In this document: piece after piece, positions 47,482-59,431 of the stretch
How the letters are laid out: the number at the start of each line of letters is the position of its first letter
How positions within the stretch are numbered: position 1 is the first letter of the stretch
Assembly: GCA_026119855.1 (NCBI GenBank)
Contig: JAOWBW010000159.1
Coordinates: forward strand, 1,062,026 to 1,126,025
DNA: 64,000 nucleotides
Source of the DNA: Campanula takesimana
Taxonomy: Eukaryota; Streptophyta; Magnoliopsida; Asterales; Campanulaceae
Direction of reading: 5' to 3'
Made by a program: the position numbers and the translations under genes
Notes under the pieces: model-generated
The model's input: only the letters and a program-made list of their open reading frames with translations
Told to the model about the DNA's origin: nothing
The model's database searches: none

Positions 47482-48599
47482 GACAAATTCTCGTATACAC
47501 GCGTTGCACCATGTGCAACGGCCAAACTCACATGTCAACCCGCCCAGCCCAAACAACCCGCCCGACCCAGCCTCTCTCACCCTCCCAGATCGCGACACGT
47601 GGCAAGTTTTAAAAAAAAACTCCAATAATTTTAAAATGCTATATCTTGATATATAAGTCGGGTTTTTTTAAAAAAAAAAAAATACCGTTGTGTTCGTCTC
47701 GACGAGACGAATCAAACTAGATAGGTCATGATATCGTTTGATTTTTTTAAAAAAAAAATTCCTTCCCCCATTAACTATGTGAAAACTGGAGAATGGAGCC
47801 ACGAGGACTTTTTAACACACAAAATTTTCTGAGCTGCTAGTCACCTGAAATGTAACACTCTATTCTGATAAAAGTAACAGTTTCATCTTCAAAATGAAAC
47901 ACTTTTTACTGTCAAATGTAACAACAGTTTTACAAAAAAAAATTAAATTGTTTGATAGTTTTTATGGTTAGAATAAGTAATATTTCAAGTGTAACAGAGT
48001 GTATATATGATTATAATTTTCTATATAAATGAATGTAACTTTTTTATTTAGTAAATGTTACATTTTTTTCTTTAAAAAAAGAATAAAAATTCATGTATAT
48101 AATCGTGTTTGCATTTCAATTGTTACTTTCTCAATAAAAATTGTTACATTTCAGGTATAATGTTACATTTAAGAATGTAAACTGTTACAATTGAGAAAAA
48201 AATTGTTACATTCATTTATTATAAAATGTAACATTAGTTTAGTTTTGTCAATGTTATGTTATTTTTTTTACAAAAATGTTACATTTGAAAAAAAGAGTGT
48301 TACGTTCCTTTATAAAGCCTGTTACATTCATTTATTATAAAATGGACATTGGTTTAGTTGTCAATCTTATGTTATCTTTAATCTATTGCAGCAAAATTAT
48401 GGTACATTTTGAAGAAGAAAAAAAGTGTTACATTTGAAAATAAAAAGTGTTACATTTCGAAAGTGTTACTTTTGTTGGCAAGGAAAAATAAAGTTGTGGG
48501 GCAAAAAAAAAATCTCAGCAAAAAAAAAAAAAAAAAAAAACGGCTCGGCTCTGTGCGAGCCGTCGCACGCCATGCGGCGGCCGCACAGGAGGCTCTCCC
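47482..48599. mobile_element. Non-autonomous MULE with GTTAC-array core (copy C)
   Basis: A perfect 9-bp TSD ATTAAAATA flanks it (47473-47481 and 48600-48608). The left end is GACAAATTCTCGTATACACG; the right end reversed is GGGAGAGCCTCCTGTGCGG. The hairpin TTCGTCTCGACGAGACGAA is at about 47694-47712, followed by well over 15 GTTAC/GTAAC motifs. Its 3' GC arm (GTGCGAGCCGTCGCACGCC) matches the left arm of copy B. Confidence 0.88.
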
Positions 48600-48608
48600 A
48601 TTAAAATA

Positions 48609-48972
48609 AGGAAAGTTATAGGGTGGTGAATGAGGTTGAGGGAAACAACAAAGGGCGGACCGACGGGATTTGTCTCGAGAAACGAAGTCCGTTACCGACG
48701 CCGTTTATGCTTCCACGGTTCCGTGATTGACACGTGCTACCTTCCATAGTTCCTCCGTTCTTAATCAGGTCCAAAGTCTGAATCGATATTCAATTTTTTT
48801 ATTTTTTTTTGTCTATTCAAATCTGATTGTCCCTTATTGTTCACTTAATTTTTAGATGTAAAATGTCACTTATTTGCCTCTAAATTCATTTTTTTCCAAA
48901 TATATTTATTTCTTGAACTCAAAATTTCAAAGATACCTAGCCAAAACACTATATAAACAATGATTGACTTTA
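48609..48972. other. Spacer between two MULEs
   Basis: About 360 bp of non-repeat sequence with an ACACGTGCT motif near 48732. No gene recognised. Confidence 0.4.
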
Positions 48973-50850
48973 TTTCTCTATGAGTAAACCACATTTCTGA
49001 CATTCGTACTATGAAAAAATATCACTTTGACCTCCGTACTATTTAAACAACAAAAGGAACCTGCGTACTATTGATTAATTAGCAAAACTAACCAAAATCG
49101 TTAAAAAAATGTAATGGACGTTAATAAGCGTTAGAAACTTAACAAGCTAAATAACTGGTTCAGCTCTAATCTATGCATTTGTTTACGTTTTCATCCTAAA
49201 AACCTGATATTTTTCGTTTTAGTCACTTGCGCCATTATTGTTAGGAACCTCCGTTTTCAATTAGCTTGCAATTTTTTCTTTCTTGTTAAACACTTACAAA
49301 TTAATTTTAAAAATAAAATTAACCAATTACTTATTGACTTGGTTATTTGTGAAGAATTAGTTTTTTTATATTCTTTTTTATTTTTCCTTTTATTGTGCCA
49401 AATAAAGTATTCCTATTATTATTTTACTCTATCAACCTCACAGCAACACATAACCCAGCCACTACTATCCATAACCACCATCACCTCCCACCACCACCAT
49501 TCCACCAAGCTGCCCCATCCCCACCATGAAAGTAGTAAATTTGAATTCCTAAAATTCAAAATCAAACCCAAAACATAACATAATCATTGAATCTCTACAA
49601 CAATAAAAAATAACATCAAAATGTAGATTCCGGTAAAAAAAATTCAAGTCCAAATCTCCATTTTCTTGAAATTCAAATCTGAACCATAAAAGTGAGAATC
49701 AAACTCGAAAAAGAGTCATTATTGAGAAATGAGAATAGGTAAGATTCAGCGAATCTGTAAATATGGACTCGATTGTTCAAATTGAGGCAGATGCTGTTGA
49801 GTTTTGAGGCAACATGCGCAGCGGAATTAAGCAATATGAAATTAACAAAACTCTAAGCCCCAAGATCCATTCATGAGGATTATATTGATAGCAAGATGAA
49901 TTTAGAATACTAACCGTTGTTGTGCATTTAAATTTTCCAGATCTCCAAATCTTCAAGTCTTCAAGCTTTAAGATTTGATTTTCTCGTACTTCGGATCAGG
50001 ATCACAGGAACACGAACTTGAGATGTTAAAGCAAACATTCTCTATGTGTATCCACACGTGGACGAATATCTAGAACGATTCTAGATCTGGATTGCTAGAC
50101 CCATTAGAAAACACATTTTTCTAATATTCAAAGGGTATATGAATTTTGGTTTCTTGATCTTTGATTCTCAATCTTGGATAAAAAATTATGTTTCTCGAAC
50201 ATACTAGATTGCATTAGTTTAATGGCTGATGAAAAGATGTATTTATAGTCCCTAGTCATTAACCCTTAATGACCTAGAAGACCTAAATCCCATCACCAAT
50301 TAAACTGCACAATTCTGGCCCCAGGAATATTAGCACGGTCGTGCTCACCAAATGGCACGGCCGTGCCACTTGGTCCGAGCTCACTCTGCCGCAATTCAAT
50401 ATTGGCACGGTCGAGTCAGTTAACTCGCGTGGCCGTGAAAATCAGCACGGTCGTGCTCTATAACCGGCAAGGTCGTGCCCGCCTGGAATTCACCTTTTGC
50501 CTTTTTTTTGATTCGTCCTTTTGTGTGTGACCCCATAGGATTATATTAAGTTGGTAATGAGTCCAACCAAGGTCAAACTTATAAGTCATGAGCGAACTCT
50601 AGCAAGCCATCATGACTACCCAATTAATATAACTTAACGACGTTCGTTATCCTCATAGAACATATCACAATCCTTTTGTCGCACGATATCATATTGGACA
50701 TAAGTCATGGTCCACGTCAACTTATGTTGTCCAATGCTTTCTCGATCCCGAGTAGATTGATATGAGCAAATGACATTTAACACTTCAATTCATTTGGGTA
50801 TGGCCATACACTATCATCAATCTCACTCATCGAGAGGCCAAGTAGATATC

Positions 50851-53618
50851 TGTAACGACCCCAAACCCCCCCTAATTTTATTAACTTAAAATGGAACTTT
50901 TATGTGCATTTTATGTGTTAAGAAATATTTTTATGACTTGCATATATTATTTGAGTATATGTGTTAGTTAATGTGTTAGTAGTAATTTTGTTAAAAGGAA
51001 TAAATGAGTTAAATTTGTAATTCCCGTCTATCTTTGACACCCTGTGGTAAAATGACTAGAACTCTTTGTAGAAAATTTGAAATTTAAATCCGAAAAGTGC
51101 TGAGTAAACTAGACATTTAGAGCTATTCAAAATATACATTATTTGTCCGATTTGGCCGACTAAAATGTCTCAAAACAGTCTGTTAAAACTATCTAAAAAT
51201 CAGCCAATTATGTTAGTTTAAACCATTGACTTTTGTTTGACTATCCAATGGTTATTAGTCATCTCACCTAGTAACTTTTACATACTTTGACCGAGCTATT
51301 ATTTCATGGGCTGAGAAAAGCATTAGTTGGTTGACTATCCATTTAATTATAATTTTATTTCTCATTCTCTTTGCTTGGGTTTTGTATTTATGTTATAGTT
51401 CACCTCACAAATTGACCAAGTCATCCACCAAATGAAAACAAAATAATAAAGAAAATAGAAAACAAAATGAATTAGAAAACTAGAGCACGTGTCATCTTCA
51501 GTTTGTTCCACTTAATCGATTTTCTTTTTTTTGGCATTGAAAGTTTAATTAGAGAAGGAACATGAATAATTTTCATCCTAAAAACAATAACAGTACTCCG
51601 TTCCTTCCTTCTGTCTGCGCGGTCGGCTGCCATAGACAATCAATTTTGAGCGTGTGTCTCTCAAGCTTTCACGTATTCGACGCCATAGTACTGTCAAGCT
51701 TTACTAGGTGATCCTTCCACCCGAACAAATGCGAGATTAATTGATAATTCTTCGAGTAGGTAAGTTACTAATCCCCCCTTTAAGTGTTAAAATGGTCATA
51801 ATCATGCTATATATGCTTAATATGTGGTGAAATGATGTTTTGGTATACTTTTATATATACTTGTAAATTTGGGACGGAGGGAGTAGTAATAACTTTTATT
51901 ATACTTGTAAATTTGGGACGGAGGGAGTAGTAATAACTTTTATTATTATGGGTATATGCTAGATGAGGTTGGTATGGTAGTGTTGTGAAGTTATAATGAT
52001 GTTGTTGTGCTTTAGGATTGGGTAACAACTTGGTAATGAAAGTGAACTTTGTTAGATTTTTCCTGGGAATTGGCCATTCTGCAGTGGAGCGGCCGAGTCA
52101 GTAAATTAGAGCGGCCGATCCCCTTATTGTCGAATGTTGAGTTCTAGGAGAGCGGCCGATCAAAGTAAAGGACTCGACCGATCCGCTCGGCCGAGTCAAG
52201 TAAGTAGAGCGTCCGAGCAGTCTGAGTTTTAACAACTTGTTTGTTTTTCGTTAAGTATTGGGCTAGGTCTTAGGCGATGTCCTAGGATGCCTAGATAATT
52301 GTTATGAGGTACCAAAATGATAGAATTGGTCCTTTGTGATCGGGTTTGACTTAATGTGATTGTGTAGATGGATTGTGTGGTGACTTAATGTCAAGATTGT
52401 GCACATTATTGTGAAAACGTGTTTACTTCTCTATGATGAGCTTGTGTGGTTTCCTTCTATGGAATCATGCCTTGGTTGTTGTTTTAGCAAGTATTTATTA
52501 CTGTGCTCTTTGTTGAAAGTCCAGTTGGTTTTGTGTGTTATCGAGTGGAGGTGGAAAGCATTATAGTGGCACACTAGCCAAGTTCACTATAAGGCTTTTC
52601 CACTGGTCCTATTTCCCAGGTTTGGGATGTTATCGAGTGGAGGTGGAAGGCATTGTAGTGGCATCAGTTAAGTGCACTATAAGGCTTTTCCACTGGACCT
52701 ATTTCCTCAGTCCAGATTGGCCTTGGATGGGATGAACTCGCTCCCTCGCGTGAGCATTTAGGGGTATGACTTTGTGTCATTTTCTCCCACTATTGTTGTT
52801 GTTATGTTATATGGTTCCGGAACCTGTTTCAGCTATTGATGCTGCCCGTTGTTACTTTGGCTCTGTTGGATATGGTTTGGTTTTCGGGATCCCGGATTCA
52901 GCTATTTATACTGCTCAGATGATTTCAGACAGATGGTCTTCTCAGATGGTTATTCAGATGGTTTTCTCAGATGGTTTTCTCTGATGATCATGTTATTTCG
53001 GTAAACCTTGGCTTGGTATCCTCGTAGGAGTGTTTACTCCTACACTATGTGTTGTATGATGAGTTGGTCGTTATTTCCAACCGGTATGGGACGGTTGGCG
53101 ATAGGGAGCCTCTCATATTATGTGCTATATGCTATATGATCATTTGTGACATTGTTCCTTTATGTCTATCATATCAGCATGTAACGTAGTTGCATTTTAG
53201 TAGCTTACTGAGATTCATTCTCACCCCTTATTTATTTACTGTTTTAGATAAAGGTGAGTCCAGGGAATAGGATCTCGCACGGGAGTACGTCGTGGTGGTA
53301 AGAGTTTGGGATATGAGTCTTGTAAAGGCTACATTAAGTAATGTATAACCTTTTGGGGTAGAGTATCCGTGACTTCATCATCCTTTAAAACTTATATTTT
53401 GGAAAATGTTGGTGTTTGTGTATTTGTAAACAAAGTTTGTAAGCCTTCGGGCTAAGTACTTCCTTTTGGAAGTTGTTTGTAAAGTTATTCTAAAGTGTTA
53501 AACTTTTATGAAAGTATATTTCAAAAAGAAAGAAAAAGGTTCTTAAAATGTTTTATGACGTCTTCCACTCGTGTCCCGAGCGTGGGGCCAAGTAGGACCA
53601 CGGGTCTGGGGCGCGACA
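50851..53618 (+). mobile_element. Gypsy-type solo LTR, 2768 bp
   Basis: Starts TGTAACGACCCCAAACC and ends GGGGCGCGACA, flanked by a perfect 5-bp TSD ATATC (50846-50850 and 53619-53623). TGTAACGACCCC starts are typical of long plant Gypsy LTRs; clade not assigned. There is no internal coding region. Inside are a 51-bp tandem copy of a Stowaway end (51850-51940), a ~100-bp tandem repeat (52525-52710) and a cluster of AGCGGCCGA motifs (52085-52215). Confidence 0.85.
51852..51944. repeat. Duplicated Stowaway end
   Basis: ACTTGTAAATTTGGGACGGA followed by GGGAGTAGTAATAACTTTTA occurs twice in tandem with a period of about 47 bp. No opposite MITE end was seen. Confidence 0.75.
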
Positions 53619-55209
53619 ATATCTCTCTTGAAAGAGGGACAAATCTCATCTTGACTTATCATTCTTCCCTACATGAATCCGATTATGTCAATCGTAGCCT
53701 TTATAACCACCCGGTTAGGGGTAGCGTTTGAGTACGTCAAACATAATGTTCATCATGTGGAAGACTATCATAATCTCAGGTCTAAGGATAAATGATATAA
53801 CTATATGAGATTTAATTATGACATCTGACCATGACATAAATCTCATAGCGGGTCATGTCTAGTACGTGTTCACTAACAAGTACCCATAAGCTTAATTTGT
53901 ATCATATACACATGATCATCATATGATCATCAATTAAGCTTATACTAGTTCTTCATAAGTACTAGAGACGGGGATTATTTTAATAAACATGTAAAACATA
54001 TAATAGTCCAGGGTTGTTATCTCCATAACAAATGAGAACATGATGCAACGTAAGGCCTTTCTCAAGGGCCTAAGGCATAATTTCCAACAAATGCGTGGGA
54101 GAACGCGGGCCTGAGAGGTAGAAAAGGTGAGGGGATGACCGGAGAATGGAAGGGGAAAGGAAGGCTTCCGGAAGGGAATACGATCAACACCGGAGTTAGT
54201 GGCCGGCATTTGGAGGCAGACAAAAAACCTGAGTAAACTTTTAGCCAGATCCGGAGTTACCACGCTGGCTTCCATTGAATCTTAGCAGATCTAGCTTAAG
54301 GTGAGGTGAATATGAGGCTGGTGCCGGAGATGGAGAAGAAGGGGCCGGTGACGCTGCCGGCAGAGATGGATGAGGAGAAAATCTGGAGTGGATATTAAAT
54401 TCAACAGGGGAAGTGCGATAGTGGGCGACGGGAACTTGGGAATGGGTGATGGTCGCCGACGTTGGGCAAAAGAGATGGCGGAGTTAATGGGGTTGACCGG
54501 ATATATGAAGTAGAGGGAGGGGTTGCCGGAGTAGTGAGGGGGAGATGAGGCCGGAGGTGGTAGGGTAGAGAGAGAAGAGAGAGTGATTACCAGTCGGAGT
54601 TGTTGGTGGTAGGCCGGAGTAGTTGTCGGCGGAGAGAGGTTGTCGGAGGAAGAGGGAAGGGGTCGCCGAAGTTGTGAGGGGAAAGTAACCGGTGAGGAAT
54701 TAGAGAGAGAAAGAAAATATCTCTGGATGAGCGTGAATAAGAGGAGAGGGGAGGGGGTGTAATTATTTCACTAAAAGATTAGATGGTTGTGGGGTTAGTA
54801 CGTAAATAAAAAATGACCTTGTCTTAAAACTTAAATTCGATATTACTCAGGGATCAGGGATTAAGAGGTATTCTCTTTGTAAAATAGTAAGCATATAATG
54901 GATTGGAGGGGGGTGTAAATTTTATATTTCATTTTCAGTATTTTCAGTTTGATAAGTGTTAGATCTACCCCTTTTCGTACTCAATTAGGCAAGATAGGAG
55001 TTTGTTTCGTTATGGGGGCAAATTGAAAATATTGATAGTAATATCCATTAAATTGCTAACGCTCATTAACGTTCATTAACATTCATTAACGATTTTGGTT
55101 ACTTTTGCTAATTTATCAATAGTACGCATGTTACTTTTGTTGTTTCGGTAGTACAGATGTATAAGTGAAAAAACTGAGTAGTACGGATGGCAAAAATGTC
55201 GTTTACTCA

Positions 55210-56179
55210 TTTCTCTACTTCATTCAATGTTGTAATCCCAATTTCAGATGTGAATTGAAACGAATAATCAAACAATATGAATAATTCAGAAACCAGTCTT
55301 CAGACGCTGCTTCTTATGAATTCAGAAGTGAATTCAAAATTCAGTACTTAACACTTAAAAAAAAATGCCACCTAAGTTTCACCGTAACTAAGCACAGGTG
55401 CTTAGGAGAGGTCATTTGACTTCCTTCCGTTTTAAAAATGTGCAATTTTTTATCATCTATTTTTTCAAAATAAAAACCTTATTAATATTAAATGATTAAA
55501 TTTACCTCGTTAATTTGAGCAAAATTTGGTATTAAAATAGTATTATTGACCTCTCTATGTGCTAAGTTTGATTATCTCAATGATAATATTCATTGAAAAT
55601 AATCTCACCCCTTTTTTAAAAAAAAAAGAAAAAATTGCTCACAAAATCTTAGGTGTAATAATATTATTGGTGTTTTTAATTAGAGTGTGGCGGGTCAATT
55701 ATCGATGCAACCAATAAAATATCGACACCTCATTTTGTGACCTTATTTTGTGCTCCTAGCATTGCTTTTTTTGTATTAGGCCTGCTATTTTGGGTAAACA
55801 ACCAAGCATGTATAAGTATTTCTTCTTGCAAATTAAGGATATCAACATGAAATGAAATTTGAGTTGTCCGAGATGAATGTAGCCTTTCATTCTCAAGCTT
55901 GTCTTGATTAAGTAATTTAGCACTAATTAAGATTTAAGGGTGGCCCAAAATTAAGGTTTAAGGGTACCCCTTAAGTATGCGAGGAGAGAGCCAAAAAGAC
56001 TATTATTTTAATTCACCAATAGGGCTCACACGTGCTATTATTTTATTTGATTATTCAGTTTAAAAGTAAATAAAATAATTAAGAAAATTCAGATATAAAA
56101 GACATAGATCGAGCTGTTCAAAAAATGTCCTACTATAAGGTAAAGAAGATAGATCATGCAACTAAGTTCCATTTTTCCC
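55210..56179. other. Intergenic region, repeat remnants
   Basis: A MITE-like stretch at about 55425-55640 and a second, inverted copy of the 35514 repeat at about 55636-55770. No gene recognised. Confidence 0.45.
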
Positions 56180-56462
56180 ATATCAAAGACCTTCTGGTCT
56201 AGTGGTATCGCACATAGTGCGAAAGTGCTTCCCTTGTAGAGGTACAGGGTCCGACTCCCCATGAGGAGGTGTGGCGAATCCTTGTGAAACATCCAAGTTT
56301 GTAAGGCTTCCATGGGTGAAACTCCCATAGGAAGTTCGTGTCAGTTTCTGATTTGTAATAGGCTCTCATAGGGAATCTCTAATAGATTAGGGATCTATGT
56401 AATAGACTAGGTGGTTGATCAATATGATGGAAATTTCCTGGTTTGGTACCAAACTTTTAAAA
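56180..56462 (+). mobile_element. tRNA-derived SINE with intact TSD
   Basis: A perfect 16-bp TSD AAGTTCCATTTTTCCC (56164-56179 and 56463-56478). The head contains CTGGTCTAGTGGTATCGC (A-box-like) and GGTACAGGGTCCGACTCCCC (B-box-like). The 3' end is a short A tract after ACCAAACTTTT. Confidence 0.9.
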
Positions 56463-56626
56463 AAGTTCCATTTTTCCCTGTATTTTTAAAAGTTTTTCTT
56501 TTTATTGGGAACAAGAATATGTCAAAAATCAGTACACAAAAGGCTGCATTTTTTGACTCCTTAAACTACGGTATCAGTAGATGAAGAAAGAAACTCCCTA
56601 CAAAAAAAATACTGTAATTTTTAAAC

Positions 56627-57628
56627 GGGCAAATGATAATTTAGGGCCCAATGTTGACATGCTTTTCACGATTAGGGGCCCGATGTTTCAATTTCATCGA
56701 TTTAGGGCCCAATGTGGTCAAATATGGTCAATTTGGGGCTTTTTAACGAATTTTGTTAGAAAACTCAGTTAAATTACATGTGACGCGCATGTGATGGAGA
56801 AATTAAATCATTTTGAAATTAAAATCAGTTTTAAGAGGTTAAATGTAAATATTTAAAATAAAAGGGTTACAATAATATTAATTCTATATTCTAATATTGA
56901 ATAATCAATTAATAATTATTTTAAAAAAAAAATCTTATTTAAAATTAATAAATTAATTTTTTATTTTCACTGATTGCTCAAAAAAATATCAATTATTTTA
57001 CATTTTCTAAAGAAAATAAAAATTTATTAATTTCATTGTTTTACATTATTAAATATACACCACTTTGATGCACAATTTTAACTTATAAAAATTCTTGTTC
57101 CATCCCAAATGGTGTTTTGGAGGTGGTTTTTCATATAAATGATAATTGTGCATCAAAGTGTTGTAGATTTAATTGATGTAACAATGGAATTAATAAAATT
57201 ATTATCTATTTTAGAATTATAATTTATTTTAGAAAATGTACAATAATTGATTATTTTTTCCAACCGGTGAAAATATAAATTATTTTATTAATTTTAAATA
57301 AAAAAATTATTTTTATCAGTTATACTTTTTAAATTAATGTTTTTAATAATTTATTATTCAATATTAGAAAATAAATTTAGTATTTTTATAACCCTTTTAA
57401 TTTAAATATTTTCATTTAACCCCTAAAAATGATTTTAAATTAAAATTGATCAAATTTCTCCATCACATGCGCGACACATGGAACTTAACTGGGTTTTCTA
57501 ACGAAATTCGTTTAAAAGCCCCAAATTGACAACATTTGACCACATTGGGCCCTAAATCGATGAAATTGAAACATCGGACCCCTAATCGTAAAAAGCATGT
57601 CAACATTGGGCCTAAATTGTCATTTGCC
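56627..57628. mobile_element. Foldback MULE
   Basis: A perfect 9-bp TSD TTTTTAAAC (56618-56626 and 57629-57637). The ends GGGCAAATGATAATTTAGG and CCTAAATTGTCATTTGCC are inverted. Mirror similarity continues almost to the centre (CACTTTGATGCACAATT at 57061 against AATTGTGCATCAAAGTG near 57146). No coding capacity. Confidence 0.9.
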
Positions 57629-57965
57629 TTTTTAAACTGTAGTGGCAAATTCATGCTCATTGAATATTACGAGTAATTTAGTACCTTGACTTATTTCTAC
57701 TTTTTCATCATACATGTGGGTACTTGTATTTTTTGTCTTAAAATGAATACATAGTTTTTTTAATAAAGAAATAGTTTTTGTGCAGTGTCATGATGTTACA
57801 AATGATGTGTATTAAAGTAAAACATACTCCCTCTCCCTCTGTCTCAAAATAATATTTTCATTTTGACTTTTCAATTTTTTTTTTAAAATATGAACTCTCT
57901 CTTTACTAATCATGCTTTGTTTATGCACGTTTAAGCCCAAATTTTAAAAATTTGAAAAACTAATA

Positions 57966-58247
57966 CTCCCTCCGTCCCTGTTTAAGGTTCTTAGTTTGAC
58001 TTTGCACACTTATTAAGAAATCAAGTGAAAAACAAAGAAAAATGAGTCAATAAAAGTAGGGAGGCGAGGATATAATTGTCCAAACACTATTCATAAAGTA
58101 ATAGGTTTTTTTGTAATTAAATGAACTTTTTGAGGGTAAGATTCTTCAAAGCACTATTCATAATTTTGTCATTTTAGGAATAAAACAACTAAAAACTTTA
58201 AACTGAAACATACTAAAAAGGAAAGTAAGAAAGACGGATGGATGGAG
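57966..58247. mobile_element. Stowaway MITE
   Basis: CTCCCTCCGTCCCTGTTTAA at left, GACGGATGGATGGAG at right, TA both sides. Confidence 0.8.
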
Positions 58248-58720
58248 TAGTATTTTTTTAAAAAAGTTGACTAATTTGTTATGCAACGGAAGTATAGTTA
58301 TTACTACTTTTTGAGGGTAAGATTTTTTTTTTTTTGTGTGTGTGTATGGAAGGTAGCAACGTGCCATGCTCATGCATATTTGGTGGTCAAAAAAATAAAG
58401 AAATTTTAGACCAAAGAGTTTATTGTTTCATTCTAGGCCCACACCTGGTAGTGAATCCTGACATTCATTTGATGTCCATCCTTTTTTTTAAGATAAAAAT
58501 AGAAGTCATTTGATGTGTAGTTTAGGGGCAATTAATCTATTATTAATGAAAAAAAAAACTTTTTTAAAAAAAAAGAAGAGAAAATTTTAGTCAGTTAATC
58601 AATTTTTTTCTGTCTTCTCATGAAAGATGCAAAGATGAGATCTCATCCAAGAGGTGATAATTTTTAATCCAGAAATAAGCCATTATTTTCTTTTTAACTT
58701 TTTTTTTAATCTTTAAACTA

Positions 58721-58927
58721 ATTTTTTTTTTAGAATAGCTTGTATTATATCATTAAGGCAATTGCCACAAACTCCTCGTAAGGAGTTGAACCTGGGACCT
58801 CCAGAGTGGAGGCCACTTACTTATTGGGGAATGGGGGAGGGGGAATCGAACACGGGACCTCCCGAAGGAAAGTCCCATGCTCATACCACTAGGCCAGACG
58901 GCTTGGGTTTACTAGATTTATATGTAG
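58721..58927 (-). mobile_element. tRNA-derived SINE with intact TSD
   Basis: A perfect 14-bp TSD TAATCTTTAAACTA (58707-58720 and 58928-58941). Read on -, the head has GTCTGGCCTAGTGGTATGAG (A-box-like) and CCCGTGTTCGATTCCCC (B box). The 3' end is a tract of about ten A. A second B-box-like CCAGGTTCAACTCC follows, suggesting a composite body. Confidence 0.88.
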
Positions 58928-58941
58928 TAATCTTTAAACTA

Positions 58942-59423
58942 TTGTACTCAGTAGAATATACTATTACATTTTGCCCTTAATCTAATGATAATGGTAGTTT
59001 GTTTCGAAAAAAAAAAGAATATACTATTACATTTTTCAGAAAATGGATATTCAAATTTGCTCTTGATAAAAAGAAAAAATTGGACATTTGCTTTGAAAAG
59101 GTAAAAAAAAAAAAGTGTTACAAAGTTTTGATTACAAACAGTGTTGTCAAAATTTGATTGGATGTTGCGTTCATCCACCACCCAGTAATTAAACATCTAA
59201 TCACCGTCTGCCAACTGTATTTATAGACAAAAAATTTTAACCACTTTTTGTAATGGTAGCATTGCTCTTCATCTAGAGACAGAGAATAATTTTTTAACTT
59301 TGTATAGATACAACCTATAGTATCTAATGCCACCCTGCTATCTATGGCACCAATAATTTCCTCACTTGGTAAATGTTATTCCCGACACCGGCCAGTCCGG
59401 ACTGAGCCATGCCCGCTTAGCTC
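58942..59423. other. Intergenic stretch, nothing recognised
   Basis: AT-rich to about 59370, then GC-rich host sequence (GGCCAG repeats) that became the target of two hAT insertions. Confidence 0.5.
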
Positions 59424-59431
59424 GGCCAGGC

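Larger units (their letters stand above)
49815..54089 (-). mobile_element. Copia-type LTR (probable solo LTR), interrupted
   Basis: Read on -, it starts TGTTGGAAATTATGCCTTAG and ends near TTAATTCCGCTGCGCA, a style common in Ty1/Copia LTRs. Without the inserted Gypsy-type LTR it is about 1.5 kb. No internal region or coding sequence is present. A 5-bp TSD is not clean (GCATT and GCATG are possible), so the left limit may be off by several bases. It carries six CGGTCG/CGGCCG-type motifs at about 50330-50480. Confidence 0.65.
48981..55209. mobile_element. MULE with gene-like cargo, split by nested LTR insertions
   Basis: A perfect 8-bp TSD TTTCTCTA (48973-48980 and 55210-55217) and perfect terminal TGAGTAAAC...GTTTACTCA. 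The inverted repeats extend about 150 bp and include TGCGTACTATTGAT and AACCAAAATCGTTAA. Removing the LTR block 49815-54089 leaves about 1.95 kb. The remaining right interior (54090-54770) is GC-rich with repeated CCGGAG, and on - opens a frame starting MEASVVTPDLAKSLL near 54275. It looks like a captured gene 5' region. Confidence 0.8.

Noticed and set aside
52535..52735. 66-codon frame with repeated TIRLFHW
   Set aside because: It is a ~100-bp tandem repeat inside the Gypsy-type solo LTR.
58830..58905. tRNA gene candidate on -
   Set aside because: A and B boxes are present but no proper acceptor stem or cloverleaf; TSD and A tail show it is a SINE head.
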